A stretch of 64,000 nucleotides of DNA. Source: Paraconexibacter sp040581415. Lineage in GTDB: Bacteria; Actinomycetota; Thermoleophilia; Solirubrobacterales; Solirubrobacteraceae. The position numbers were made by a program, and so were the translations under genes. Shown here piece by piece: positions 1 through 9,079 of this stretch. Under the pieces are notes generated by a model that was given only the letters and a program-made list of their open reading frames with translations, did not search any database and was not told where the DNA came from. The DNA is taken from assembly GCF_040581415.1 (NCBI RefSeq), contig NZ_CP114014.1, forward strand, positions 4,836,001-4,900,000, read 5' to 3'. Positions within the stretch are counted from its first letter, which is position 1. Each line of letters starts with the position of its first letter.

Positions 1-1913
1 AGGCGCCGGCTGCGCTCCTCGTCGGTCTCCCGCGCGACCTCGGCGATGCGCTGCCGCAGCCACGTCGCGAGCGCCGCGACCCCGAGGTGCTCCTCCGTCG
101 CCACGCGGTGCAGCAGCTGCCCGATGTGGCGCAGGTCGGTGAGCTCGCGTTCACCGTCGTGGGTCCGCAGCACCCGCGGCGGCAGCTGCTCCTGCAGGGT
201 GATCGTCTCCAGCAGCGAGGCGACGCCGGCCTCGCGCAGGACGTGGGCCCAGCGGTGCAGCCGGCGGTGGACCCCCTCCCACGCTGCGTCGTCCGCCGCC
301 GCGACGGCCGCGGCCGTCCAGCCCAGGAAGGCGGTGAGCGCGACGGCGCGCGCGTCCCGGGCCGACGTGGGCCGCTCCAGCGCCTGCAGCAGCGCGAGCC
401 AGTCCTGCGCCGGCCGGCCCTCGAAGACGCTCCCGGCCCCGTTGATCACGGCGGGCACGCCGGCCGCGTCCAGGCGCTCGCGGATCGTCGCGGCGTCGAA
501 GTTGCGGCGGACGAGGACGGCGACGTCGCCGGGGACGACGGGACGACGGGACCGCCCGCCGTGCTCGTCGGTCTTCACGTCGATCTCCGCGCCGGACGCG
601 AGCAGGCGGACGATGTCGTTCGCCACGTCCGCGGCGATGTGCTCGCGGACGCTGCCGACCTGAGCCGCCCCGGTCTGGGTCAGCGTGATGGGCGGCCGGG
701 AGCGGTCGACGACGCGGATGCGCAGCGGCGCGGACTCGGGGGCGCCGTGCAGCCGGCGCGCCCGGTTCAGCTTCGTCGCCTTGACGTCCCGGTACACGAT
801 GTTCTCGTGGCCGAGCTGCGCACCGGCGAAGAGCTCGTCGTAGGCCGTGATCAGATCCTGGTCGCTGCGCCAGTTCTCCGCGAGGGTCTTCACCGTCACT
901 GCGGCGTCGGCCGCCTCCAGGTAGGAGTAGACGTCGGCGCCACGGAACGCGTAGATGGCCTGCTTCGGGTCGCCGATCAGGATCAGCGTGCCGCCGGGAT
1001 GGCCGAACGCCGCGTTCATGATCGCCCACTGGTCGCGGTCGGTGTCCTGGAACTCGTCGACCAGCACGACGCGGTAGCGCGCGCGCAGCCGTTCCGCCAC
1101 CGCAGGCCCGCCCTTCGGGTCCTCGAGCGTGGCCTTCAGCCGGGTGAGCAGGTCGTCGTAGGTCATGACCTGCGTGTCGCGCTTGCGCTGCGCGAGGACC
1201 TCGCGGGCGGCGTTCGCGAGGCGGGCGCGCATCGCCCACGGCTTGTCCTCGCCCGGCCGGTCGCGAGCCTCCTTCGGGCTGAGCGGGGAGACCGGCAGCA
1301 GCACGGCGGACGGGTTCTCGATCGCCTCGCGCGCGACACGCCGCGCCTCGTCCTCGCTCAGCACCTGGGTGGCCTGCTGCCAGAACGCGCGGATGTAGAG
1401 GTCGTCGACGACCTCGTCGATGAGCTCGCCGACGTCCTCCACGAACGCGCAGTCGGACGCCACGTCCCCGGCGAACCCGAGGCTGCCCAGCGCCTCCAGG
1501 CAGAAGCCATGCGTGGTCGTGATGGTGGCGGCGTCGAAGTCCGCGACGGCGCGGGCGAGGTTGCGCCGGCGGTCCGTGACCTGCTCGCTGGTGCCGTCGG
1601 CCAGCAGCGCGGCGACCGTGTCCCCGGACGGGACCGGCCCGCCGTCCAGGACGGCGCCGAGGATCCGCTCGGCGCTGACCAGCCGCTCGCGGACACGCTC
1701 GCGCAGCTCGCCGGTCGCCATCCGCGTGAACGTCACGAGCAGCAGCTGGTCGAGGGTGACGAGGCCCTCGGCGACGTAGCGCGCGGCGAGCGCGGCGATC
1801 GTGAACGTCTTGCCCGTCCCCGCGCTCGCTTCGAGCACGGCGACGCCGGAGGGCAGCGGCCCGAGGACGTCGAACGGCTCGACGGCCGACCGCAGGGTGC
1901 GCTCACCACTCAC
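1..1913 (-). CDS. recB: RecBCD helicase-nuclease subunit RecB, N-terminal part (cut by window edge)
   Basis: RecB is the 3'-5' helicase and nuclease subunit of exodeoxyribonuclease V, which resects double-strand ends before RecA loading in the cytoplasm. The 637 visible residues are the UvrD-like motor: Walker A ASAGTGKT at residues 29-36, motif II VDEFQDTD, motif III GDPKQAIYAFRG and an ENWRSD box follow in the expected order. The C-terminal nuclease would lie left of position 1. I chose the GTG at 1913 because GGAGG sits 7 nt upstream; the protein then begins just before the family's usual 'FDVLGPLP' lead-in to Walker A. It lies directly downstream of recC on the same strand, so the two are probably one transcript, with recD likely beyond the edge. 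Confidence 0.9.
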   Translation of the reverse strand, partial: MSGERTLRSAVEPFDVLGPLPSGVAVLEASAGTGKTFTIAALAARYVAEGLVTLDQLLLVTFTRMATGELRERVRERLVSAERILGAVLDGGPVPSGDTVAALLADGTSEQVTDRRRNLARAVADFDAATITTTHGFCLEALGSLGFAGDVASDCAFVEDVGELIDEVVDDLYIRAFWQQATQVLSEDEARRVAREAIENPSAVLLPVSPLSPKEARDRPGEDKPWAMRARLANAAREVLAQRKRDTQVMTYDDLLTRLKATLEDPKGGPAVAERLRARYRVVLVDEFQDTDRDQWAIMNAAFGHPGGTLILIGDPKQAIYAFRGADVYSYLEAADAAVTVKTLAENWRSDQDLITAYDELFAGAQLGHENIVYRDVKATKLNRARRLHGAPESAPLRIRVVDRSRPPITLTQTGAAQVGSVREHIAADVANDIVRLLASGAEIDVKTDEHGGRSRRPVVPGDVAVLVRRNFDAATIRERLDAAGVPAVINGAGSVFEGRPAQDWLALLQALERPTSARDARAVALTAFLGWTAAAVAAADDAAWEGVHRRLHRWAHVLREAGVASLLETITLQEQLPPRVLRTHDGERELTDLRHIGQLLHRVATEEHLGVAALATWLRQRIAEVARETDEERSRR

Positions 1914-2002
1914 GGGGCGCCCTCCGACGTGGGGAAGCGAGCCCCTTGGGTGGGGTGGCCCGGCCGAAACCGAGCACGCAGCGCGAGCGGTTCGGCGCTC
2001 AT
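1910..2002 (-). CDS. 30-codon ORF linking recC and recB by overlapping stop/start codons
   Basis: The recC stop TGA (1999-2001) overlaps the ATG of this ORF (ATGA), and the ORF's own TGA (1910-1912) overlaps the GTG of recB (GTGA). A GAGGT sequence lies 9 nt before the ATG. The 30-residue product begins MSAEPLAL and has no recognisable motif. It may be a coupling ORF that hands ribosomes from recC to recB, or chance. No homologue is known to me, so reality as a protein is uncertain. Confidence 0.3.
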   Translation of the reverse strand: MSAEPLALRARFRPGHPTQGARFPTSEGAP

Positions 2003-5000
2003 CGGTCCGTGACCTCCTCGACGTCCAGCAGCGGGTCCCACAGCCGCAGCGCCCAGCGGCCCAGCCGTGACCCGTGGTCCATCGCCCACCCGGGGCCGCG
2101 CTCGCCGTCGGCGGGAGCGATCGCCAGCAGCTCGTCGAACGTGAGAACCCGGCCGAAGACGCGCACGTGCTCCGCCTCCTCGTCCTCGCGGGAGAAGCGC
2201 ATCTCCTTCCCCCAGGACGACGTCCACTCCTGCGACGCGGGACGGATCGGATCGCGGCCCGCGCGGACCGCGCCTGCATACGCCGCCGCGGTCCGGCAGG
2301 CCAGCGGCGGCGGGTCGCAGAGGCCGCGGTCGACGAGCGCGAGCAGGTCCGCGAGGTGCCGCTGGGCGACGGCCTGCCGCGTCTGCGCGTCGCCACCGAG
2401 CGGCGGGATGCACGCGATCGACACCTGCCGCCCGGATCCCGCCCCGAACCGCGCGCGGCCGATCGTGACCGCGGTGAACGGGCGCTGCGGACGCGCGGCG
2501 GTGAGCGCGAGCAGGCGCACCCACGCCGCCAGCCGGTGCTTCGGCCCCAGCCGCGAGGAGGTCACGAGCTGCAGCGTGTCGCCGCGCAGGCCCGCGACGG
2601 TCCCGCTGAGCCGGCGACCCCCGTCGAGCGGGACGCGCACGTCGAGCGAGGCCAGCTGCGCGGTCGCCTCCAGGCGGTCCAGCGCGACGGCGTAGATCGC
2701 CTCGACGCGGTCCCTGAGCTTCACCAGGATCGGGAGGGCGAGGTGCCCGGGCGGGACGGCGCCCCGCGCGCGTTCGGCCTGGACGATCTGCGCCATCGAC
2801 TGGCCGCCGAGCCGCGCCTGCAGCATCCGCTCGGCCACCGCCCACTCCTGCAGCGCGTCCAGCCCGATCGGGATCGCGTCGTCGAGGTCCTCCGAGAAGT
2901 CGCCGAACCCGACGCCCAGGCGCTGGCGCAGGAACGCCCGCGCCGGATGCGCGGCGAAGCGGACCACGTCCTCCAGCTCGACGACCGGACCGGTCACCGG
3001 GGGCAGGGCGGCGGTGAGGAACGGCGGGCGCGGCACCCGCGTGCCGGCGAGGGCACGCGCCCCGCGGAGCGTGACGTGGTCGTGGCTGAACGGCCGGCCC
3101 GCGGTCAGCAGGCCGGGCGTGAAGTTGCGCGGGTCGAAGGGCTGCAGCGGGTGGCGGACGGTGATGCCGGCCCGGGCCGCGCGGTCGTCCCCGGCGGGGG
3201 CGCGGACGGTGCGATCGACGACGTCCAGCAGCTCGCCGACCGGGACGGCGGGCGGACGCGGCGCGTTCGTCCGCTCGTCGTTGCCCGTGTAGGTGATGAT
3301 CAGCCGGTCGCGCGCGGCGAGCAGCGCGTCGAGCAGCATCTGGCGATCCTCCGTACGGCCGTCGTGGTCCCCGACGTGCGGTCCCGAGACGATCAGGTCG
3401 TCCCCGTCGTACGGCGCCTTGCGCGGGAAGACCGCGTCGTCCAGGCCGAGCAGGCAGACGACCGCGTGCGGCACCGAGCGCATGGGCGCGAGCGTGCAGA
3501 AGGTCAGGTGCCCGGTGCGGAAGTTGGCGCGGGTGGGCCGGCCGGCGATGCGCTCGCCCAGCAGGTCGCGCAGCTCGGCCAGGTCGATCGTCGCGGCGTC
3601 CGCGCCGGCGGCGGTCCCGGCCCCGGCCGCGGCGTCGACGAGCCCGGCGAGCACGCCGTCGAGCGCGGCGCGCTGCCAGCCGTCCCGTGGCCCGGTGGCG
3701 GTCAGCAGGTCGGCGGCCGTCCCGAGCTCCTGCGCCCACGCGCGTACGGTCCGCGGCTCGCCGAAGCGGTCGACGGTGGTCTGCAGGCGGTGGACGAACT
3801 CCGCGAACCGCCCCGCGAGATCGATCGCCCCGCTCTCGACGTCGTCCAGCGGCAGCACCCCGCCGACGAGCCGCTGCTCGTCCTCGGTCATGCTGACGCC
3901 GAGCAGCACGCGGTCCAGGCCGCTCGCCCACGTGTTCGCCGGCAGGCCGTCCAGCTTGAAGGGGCTCCGGTGCGCGGCGTCGAGCCCCCAGCGGATGCCC
4001 GTCCGGCCGATCCACGCCTCGAGGCGCGCGATCGCGTCGTCGTCCAGCGCGAAACGGCGGCGGACGGGAGCGCGGTCCGCCAGGTCCAGGACCTGCGACG
4101 CGGTCAGGCGCCCGTCGGCGAGCTCGAGCAGCCGGCCGATGGTCCCGAAGATCGGGTTCGTCTGGCGCAGCGCACGGTCGGCGAGGCGGACGCGCAGGTC
4201 GGGGGCGACCGGGTCCGGTACCTCGGCGGACGGGCCGGCACCCGCGGCAACCGCCCCGAAGTCCTCCTCCTCGCCGGCCTGCAGCGCCGCGTCGCCGACG
4301 CCGAACGTCGCGTGGACGAGCGGCGCGAACGTCTCGATGTCCGGGCACATCACGATCACGTCGCGCGGCTCGAGGTCGGGACGCTCGTGGAGGACGTGGA
4401 GGATCGCGTCGCGCAGGACCTCGACCTGGCGGGCGCGCCCGTGGCAGGAGTGCAGCTCGACGCTGCGGTCGGCGGCGTGCAGGTGCGGACGGGCGTCGTC
4501 CGCCCCCGGCAGCGGTGGCCCGGGCGCGCCGCGGTTCGCGCGGACGTCGGCCTGCAGGCGCCCGAGCAGCGTGTCCGGCGCCGCCTCGTGCGACTCGAGC
4601 GGGTGGTCCGTGCCGCCGGCGCCGACGACGAGCTGCAGCTCGCGGGCGTCCCGACCCCACGATTCGAGCAGGCGGTTCGCGACGCACCCCGCCGTCGGGT
4701 CGTCGGCGCGACGCAGCACGGGTCCGGTGTGCGTGGCCAGGGTCGCGCCGACCGCCGACCACAGCGCCGGCGACGGGTGCAGCGCGAACACGTGCACGTC
4801 GCGGTGGACCGCGACCGCGCGCAGGATCTCGAGCTGCGCGGCCGGCAGGCGGGTCAAGCCGAAGAGCGCGACCCGCTCCGGGAGATCGAGCACGCCGGGG
4901 TCGGCCGCGATGCGGCGAGCGGCGAGCTGAAGCCGCTCGGCGGGGTCGGGGGCGGCGATGCGCTCGCGCAGGCGACGCCACAGCTCGGCCTGCCACGCGG

Positions 5001-5544
5001 TGTGGTCGACCAGCGGCGCGCCGGAGCCGTCCACGTCGTCCCCCGCCGCCCAGCGCGCGAGCATCGCGGGCCGCTGCGTCGCGTACCGGTCGTAGAGGTG
5101 CGCCAGCCGGCGGACCGCGACGAGCCGGCGCGGCCGGACCGCGGCGTCGCGGACGGCGAGGCCCGCGCTGTCGTGGAGGTGGTCGGCGAGGATCCGCAGC
5201 CACGGGTCCTCGAGGTGGGCGTCGACGACGTCGAGCAGCGGCCAGACCACCCGCTCGCGCGCCCAGGCGTCGGTCCTGGGGTCGATGCCGGCGGCGGCCG
5301 CGACCGCCGTCTCCGCGATCTCGCGCGGGGACGGGAACGCGACGTTGGCCAGGATGCCGTCGGTCCGTCCCGGTCCGCTCGTCCCCACCTGCATCGACAG
5401 CGCCTGCGTGAGCCAGCGCTCCATCCCGCGGGTGGGGACGCCGACGACCTCCGCCGCGAACGGGTCCGCGGGCGGGGTCGCCAGGAGCTCGCCGAGCGCG
5501 TGGACCAGGACGTCCGCGCGATCGGCTCGGTGCAGGTGCAGCAT
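1999..5544 (-). CDS. recC: RecBCD subunit RecC
   Basis: RecC is the scaffold and Chi-recognition subunit of exodeoxyribonuclease V; it lacks functional helicase motifs and binds RecB and RecD. The 1181-residue product begins with the family's characteristic MLHLHRADRADVLVHALGEL stretch and continues with PTRGMERWL and, further on, VIVMCPDIE and FCTLAPMRSVPH-type blocks typical of actinobacterial RecC. Length fits the family (about 1050-1200). The start at 5544 is preferred because the conserved N-terminus begins there; an in-frame start at 5568 would add eight non-conserved residues, and neither has a clear ribosome site. recB follows 86 nt downstream. Confidence 0.9.
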   Translation of the reverse strand: MLHLHRADRADVLVHALGELLATPPADPFAAEVVGVPTRGMERWLTQALSMQVGTSGPGRTDGILANVAFPSPREIAETAVAAAAGIDPRTDAWARERVVWPLLDVVDAHLEDPWLRILADHLHDSAGLAVRDAAVRPRRLVAVRRLAHLYDRYATQRPAMLARWAAGDDVDGSGAPLVDHTAWQAELWRRLRERIAAPDPAERLQLAARRIAADPGVLDLPERVALFGLTRLPAAQLEILRAVAVHRDVHVFALHPSPALWSAVGATLATHTGPVLRRADDPTAGCVANRLLESWGRDARELQLVVGAGGTDHPLESHEAAPDTLLGRLQADVRANRGAPGPPLPGADDARPHLHAADRSVELHSCHGRARQVEVLRDAILHVLHERPDLEPRDVIVMCPDIETFAPLVHATFGVGDAALQAGEEEDFGAVAAGAGPSAEVPDPVAPDLRVRLADRALRQTNPIFGTIGRLLELADGRLTASQVLDLADRAPVRRRFALDDDAIARLEAWIGRTGIRWGLDAAHRSPFKLDGLPANTWASGLDRVLLGVSMTEDEQRLVGGVLPLDDVESGAIDLAGRFAEFVHRLQTTVDRFGEPRTVRAWAQELGTAADLLTATGPRDGWQRAALDGVLAGLVDAAAGAGTAAGADAATIDLAELRDLLGERIAGRPTRANFRTGHLTFCTLAPMRSVPHAVVCLLGLDDAVFPRKAPYDGDDLIVSGPHVGDHDGRTEDRQMLLDALLAARDRLIITYTGNDERTNAPRPPAVPVGELLDVVDRTVRAPAGDDRAARAGITVRHPLQPFDPRNFTPGLLTAGRPFSHDHVTLRGARALAGTRVPRPPFLTAALPPVTGPVVELEDVVRFAAHPARAFLRQRLGVGFGDFSEDLDDAIPIGLDALQEWAVAERMLQARLGGQSMAQIVQAERARGAVPPGHLALPILVKLRDRVEAIYAVALDRLEATAQLASLDVRVPLDGGRRLSGTVAGLRGDTLQLVTSSRLGPKHRLAAWVRLLALTAARPQRPFTAVTIGRARFGAGSGRQVSIACIPPLGGDAQTRQAVAQRHLADLLALVDRGLCDPPPLACRTAAAYAGAVRAGRDPIRPASQEWTSSWGKEMRFSREDEEAEHVRVFGRVLTFDELLAIAPADGERGPGWAMDHGSRLGRWALRLWDPLLDVEEVTDR

Positions 5545-5707
5545 CGGGTTCCGTGAGTCGTACACCACGACGCGGGTCGAGGCGAGCGCGGCGGGTCTGA
5601 CACCGCACCTTGCGCATGTCTTCTTGTGCCGGGCGGGCTCAAGGCCGGCCCGTCACGTGCCGATCAAAGGAGCAGCAGCAGTGCCGGGAGCCCAGGTTGG
5701 AAGGGCC

Positions 5708-5752
5708 GTCGTCCGTCAGGTGGACGACCGGGAGGGGATCGACGTCCTCCCG
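5708..5752 (-). terminator. Two adjacent hairpins downstream of the secreted propeller gene
   Basis: GTCGTCC (5708-5714) pairs with GGACGAC (5722-5728), and CGGGAGG (5729-5735) pairs with CCTCCCG (5746-5752). They follow the stop of the minus-strand gene ending at 5780 and precede recC, where a terminator is expected. There is no U-tract, as is common in this genome. The rest of 5545-5779 shows no gene; it must hold the recC promoter, which I could not pinpoint. Confidence 0.5.
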
Positions 5753-5779
5753 CCCCGGCCGCCGCTGCGTCCTCGTTCG

Positions 5780-6736
5780 CTAACGCGAACGACCGTCCGG
5801 GGCCGCGATCGCGGCCACCGTGAACGGCTCCGGCGGCTGCATCGCGCTGCGCTTGTCGAACTGGGAGCCGACGGCCAGCAGGCGCTTTCCGTCCTTGGCG
5901 ATCGTCGTCGGGTACTGCAGCTGCGGCCCGGTCACGCCGGGGCCGACGATGCCGCGGCGCCCGTCGGCGGACAGCTGCACGGGGACGATCAGCTCGTCGC
6001 GGTTCCGGGCGACGTACAGCGCGCGGCCGTCCTGCAGCAGCCCGTCGCCGTTGACGACCGTCCGGCCGCCGAGGTCGATCTCCGAGACGTCCTTGGTGCG
6101 GACGTCGACGCGGAACAGCTTGCCGGTCGGGGACTGCACGATGGTGAGGATCCCGTTGCGCGCGCTGATGCCATTCGCGTTGAAGCCGGGGCCGTAGGTG
6201 AACGCCGAGCCGGTGAAGTCGACGAAGCGCTCCACCGGGCCCACCGTGCCGCCCTTGCCGAGCTTGAAGCGGAACAGGATGGGGCGGTTCGAGTCGGTCA
6301 CGTAGGCGTAGTCGCCGTCGATCGCGACGTCGTTGAGGAACCTGGGCGTCGTGCCCGGCTGCGTGTCGAGGACCTTCAGGGTCGCCCCGGTCCGGGCCGA
6401 CAGGACGAAGATCTTGCCCGTCGCCCCGCCGGCCACGATCAGGCGGTTGCCGGCGACCTTCATGCCGATCGCGGTCGTCCGCCCGTTCGCGCCCGCTGCT
6501 GCGAACGGCTTCAGCGCAGCGGTGCGGACGTCCCCGCGGTAGATCGTGCCGTCGGTCGTCGAGCCGACGTAGAACGTGTCGCCGGCGAGCGCAATGCCCT
6601 CCGGGAAGATCTTCTCGCCGGGGATCGAGTAGACGGCGGGACGCGCGCCGCCGTCCTTCTGGGCGAGGGCCGTGGTCGAGGCGCCGGTGACGGCGAGCGC
6701 CGCGACGAGCAGGGTGGGGATGAGGGGTTTCCGCAT
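5780..6736 (-). CDS. Secreted SMP-30/gluconolactonase-like beta-propeller protein
   Basis: A 318-residue exported protein. Residues 1-26 form a signal peptide (MRKPLIP, then a hydrophobic run to AxA near ALAQ). The rest is a series of short propeller-like blades (GDTFYVGSTTDGTIYRGDV, GNRLIVAGGATGKIFVLSA, GDYAYVTDSNRPILFRF, DGRALYVAR), resembling SMP-30/gluconolactonase/LRE-like proteins found widely in actinobacteria. Metal ligands and substrate cannot be assigned, so enzymatic activity is not claimed. The start at 6736 is chosen because it gives a clean signal peptide; the open frame upstream is low-quality. It lies 70 nt downstream of the ABC permease gene on the same strand and could be co-transcribed with it. 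Confidence 0.75.
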   Translation of the reverse strand: MRKPLIPTLLVAALAVTGASTTALAQKDGGARPAVYSIPGEKIFPEGIALAGDTFYVGSTTDGTIYRGDVRTAALKPFAAAGANGRTTAIGMKVAGNRLIVAGGATGKIFVLSARTGATLKVLDTQPGTTPRFLNDVAIDGDYAYVTDSNRPILFRFKLGKGGTVGPVERFVDFTGSAFTYGPGFNANGISARNGILTIVQSPTGKLFRVDVRTKDVSEIDLGGRTVVNGDGLLQDGRALYVARNRDELIVPVQLSADGRRGIVGPGVTGPQLQYPTTIAKDGKRLLAVGSQFDKRSAMQPPEPFTVAAIAAPDGRSR

Positions 6737-6806
6737 GGGCCTGTTGTTGCCCGCACAACCACCCTGCGAAGCGCATCCCGGCGTATTCGCGCTGACCTCC
6801 CGTCCG

Positions 6807-7985
6807 TCAGCGGCCGGCACCGCCGAGCGCGGCCTTGAGCGACGTGCGCCCGCGGACCTGCAGCGACGCCCCGCGGTAGATCCGGTCGGCGAGCCGCAGC
6901 ACGACGAGCGTCATCGCGAGCATCAGCGCCACCGACAGCGCGACCTCCCACCAGGCGACCGCGCCCTGGATGACCCGTCCGGGCATCACGATCGGCGCCC
7001 ACGGCGGGAACAGCGACATCGCGGTGGCGATCGTTCCGTCCGGGCTGCTGATCGCCCCCGTCGAGAGCAGGTAGCCGCCGACGAGCAGGATGGTCAGCGG
7101 CGACGTCACCGACTGCAGGTCCTCCTGGCGCGCGCACAGGGCGCCGGCCATCGCGTAGGCGCACGCGTACAACAGGTACCCGAGCATGAAGTACAGACCC
7201 GTGATCGCGGCCGCGCCCGCGGCGATGCCGGACGCGTCGAAGGCGCCGGATGCGGTCGCGGCGATCGCCCCCAGGACCAGGAACGCCGCGGTCTGCAGCA
7301 GCCCCACCAGCCCGAGCCCGAGGACCTTCCCGAGCAGCAGGCGGCGCGGCGGGACGGCGGCCTGCAGGATCTCGACGACGCGCGAGCTCTTCTCCTCGAC
7401 CACGCCCGAGGAGACCGTGAGGCCGTACGTGAAGATCACGAGGTAGAGCAGCAGCGCGCCGATGTAGGCGACACCCTGCTTGGCGTCGGCGTCCGCGTCG
7501 CCGAGCTCGGTCGTGGGCAGCGGCGCCGGGGACAGGACCGCGCGTGCCTCGGCGCCGCGCAGGCCACCGCGCTCGACGGCCTGCCGCTGCGCGTCCGCTC
7601 GCCACGCGGCCTGCGCGAGCGCGATCGATCGCGCGTCGGCGTCGACGCCGACCAGCAGCCGCGGACCGTCGACGATCGCCAGGTCCACGTCGCCCTCGTC
7701 GACCGCCGCCCGCGCGCTCGCCGCCGACCCGAACGCCTTCTGCTCCGGCTTCAGGTCGTAGCTCTTGCCGGCCGCCTGCATTCCGTCGACGACGCGCGCG
7801 GCGTCCGGGCCGGACGTGCCGACCGTCACCTCGTCGGCCCCGCCCGAGCCGATCAGGCCGGCGGCGAGCCCGGCCCCGACGGCGGCCAGGCAGAAGATGA
7901 GCGTCGTGATGCGGAACGCCTTGTTGCGCAGGCGCTCACGGACCTCGCGCTGGGCGACGAGCACGACCTGGGAACGGGCGTTCAT
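6807..7985 (-). CDS. ABC-2 type exporter permease (NatB-like)
   Basis: A 392-residue integral membrane permease. One transmembrane helix follows the basic N-terminus (about 25-48), then an extracytoplasmic domain of about 130 residues, then five or six helices from about residue 170. The motif VSSGVVEEKSSRVVEIL is diagnostic of the ABC-2/NatB/YhaP group. Its ATG overlaps the stop of the ATPase gene (ATGA at 7982-7985), so the two are translationally coupled and form one exporter. The family exports sodium ions or hydrophobic drugs; the substrate here is unknown. Confidence 0.88.
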   Translation of the reverse strand: MNARSQVVLVAQREVRERLRNKAFRITTLIFCLAAVGAGLAAGLIGSGGADEVTVGTSGPDAARVVDGMQAAGKSYDLKPEQKAFGSAASARAAVDEGDVDLAIVDGPRLLVGVDADARSIALAQAAWRADAQRQAVERGGLRGAEARAVLSPAPLPTTELGDADADAKQGVAYIGALLLYLVIFTYGLTVSSGVVEEKSSRVVEILQAAVPPRRLLLGKVLGLGLVGLLQTAAFLVLGAIAATASGAFDASGIAAGAAAITGLYFMLGYLLYACAYAMAGALCARQEDLQSVTSPLTILLVGGYLLSTGAISSPDGTIATAMSLFPPWAPIVMPGRVIQGAVAWWEVALSVALMLAMTLVVLRLADRIYRGASLQVRGRTSLKAALGGAGR

Positions 7986-8926
7986 CGGACCACCTCCGCA
8001 TCCGGGTGGGCGTCCTCGGCGTCCGGGTCCGGTGGCGCCACCGCCTCGCGGTAGAGCTCGGCCAGGGTCGGTCGCTCGTGGCTGAAGTGCAGCAGCGTCC
8101 CGGCGGCGCGGGCGGCATCGATCACGTCGTCGACGCCGGCGTCGTCCGCCAGCTCGACGACGACGGCGCCGCGGTCGGCTCGCACGCCGCGGACGCCGGG
8201 CACGGCTCGCGCCCAGTCGCCGGCCGCGTCAGCGCCCTCGACCTGCACGCGCACGCGGGTGCCGCCACCGGCCGCTCGCAGGTCTGCGACCGCCCCCGCC
8301 GTGTGGATCGTGCCGCCCGTGATGATCACGACCGCCTCGCACTGGCGCTCGACGAGCTCGAGCTGATGGCTCGAGAAGAGGATCGCGGCACCGGCGGCCG
8401 CGCGCTCGACCAGGACCTCGGCGAGGGCGTCGACGCCGGTGGGGTCCAGGCCGCTGAACGGCTCGTCGAGGATGAGGAGCTCGGGATCGTGGACGAGCGC
8501 CGCGGCCAGCTGGACGCGCTGCTGGTTGCCGAGCGACAGGGACTCGACCTCCTCCCCGCGACGATCGGCGAGACCCAGCCGCTCGGTCCAGTGGTCCGAC
8601 GCGCGGACCGCGGCCTTCGCGTCCGCCCCGTGGAGGCGGGCCAGCCAGGTCAGCTGGTCCCCGATCCGCATGCGCGGGTACAGCCCGCGCTCCTCCGGCA
8701 TGTAGCCGATCCGCTGACGCCCGGGCTCGTCCAGGGGCGCGCCCTGCCAGCGGACCTCGCCCGCGTCCGGCGCCAGCAGTCCGAGGATGATCCGCATGGT
8801 GGTCGTCTTGCCGGCGCCGTTCGGGCCGACGAAGCCGACGGACTGCCCCGGCTCCACCGTGAGGGAGACGCCGTCGAGGGCTCGTCGCCCGTCGAAGCTC
8901 CGGGTGACGTCTTGGACTTCGAGCAT
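7982..8926 (-). CDS. ABC exporter ATP-binding protein (NatA-like)
   Basis: A 314-residue nucleotide-binding subunit that powers the permease encoded just downstream. Walker A GPNGAGKTT, signature LSLGNQQR, Walker B LLILDEPFSGLDP and the H-loop histidine (SSH) are all intact. The C-terminal 80 residues (VRVQVEGADAAGDWARAVPG onward) match the extra regulatory domain seen in NatA-type ATPases. The start at 8926 gives MLEVQDVTRSF, the normal beginning of the domain; longer frames upstream add unconserved residues. The divergent TetR gene at 9073, with a palindrome between them, suggests drug-responsive control of this exporter. Confidence 0.9.
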   Translation of the reverse strand: MLEVQDVTRSFDGRRALDGVSLTVEPGQSVGFVGPNGAGKTTTMRIILGLLAPDAGEVRWQGAPLDEPGRQRIGYMPEERGLYPRMRIGDQLTWLARLHGADAKAAVRASDHWTERLGLADRRGEEVESLSLGNQQRVQLAAALVHDPELLILDEPFSGLDPTGVDALAEVLVERAAAGAAILFSSHQLELVERQCEAVVIITGGTIHTAGAVADLRAAGGGTRVRVQVEGADAAGDWARAVPGVRGVRADRGAVVVELADDAGVDDVIDAARAAGTLLHFSHERPTLAELYREAVAPPDPDAEDAHPDAEVVR

Positions 8927-9065
8927 GCCCGGCCCCCTACCCGCCGGGGGAAGCCCCTCAATCCCGCTTCGGTCTGCGTAGCGACTCGTTGTCGCGTTTG
9001 CCTGTCCGCCGAGCCGCTGCACACCTGTTGCCCGGGACCCTCCCGCAGCGAGGATGTACCATCGT

Positions 9066-9079
9066 CGTTCACGTGAACG
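9066..9079. promoter_or_regulatory. 14-bp perfect palindrome, candidate TetR operator
   Basis: CGTTCACGTGAACG is a perfect palindrome lying between the NatAB-like operon (minus) and the TetR gene (plus), overlapping the proposed GTG start of the regulator. A plausible plus-strand promoter, TTGCCC then 16 bp then GAGGAT, ends just before it, so a bound repressor would block the transcription start. Position and symmetry fit an autoregulatory TetR site controlling both directions. Confidence 0.5.

Noticed and set aside
87..5617. Very long open frames on the plus strand and in a second minus frame across recB/recC
   Set aside because: They are Arg/Ala/Pro- or Asp/Val-rich shadows of the recB and recC frames, with no motif, while the chosen frames carry complete family motifs.
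5672..6838. GTG with AAAGGAG upstream opening a long plus-strand frame over the propeller gene
   Set aside because: Despite the ribosome-site-like sequence, the product is a shadow of the minus-strand propeller gene and has no recognisable domain.
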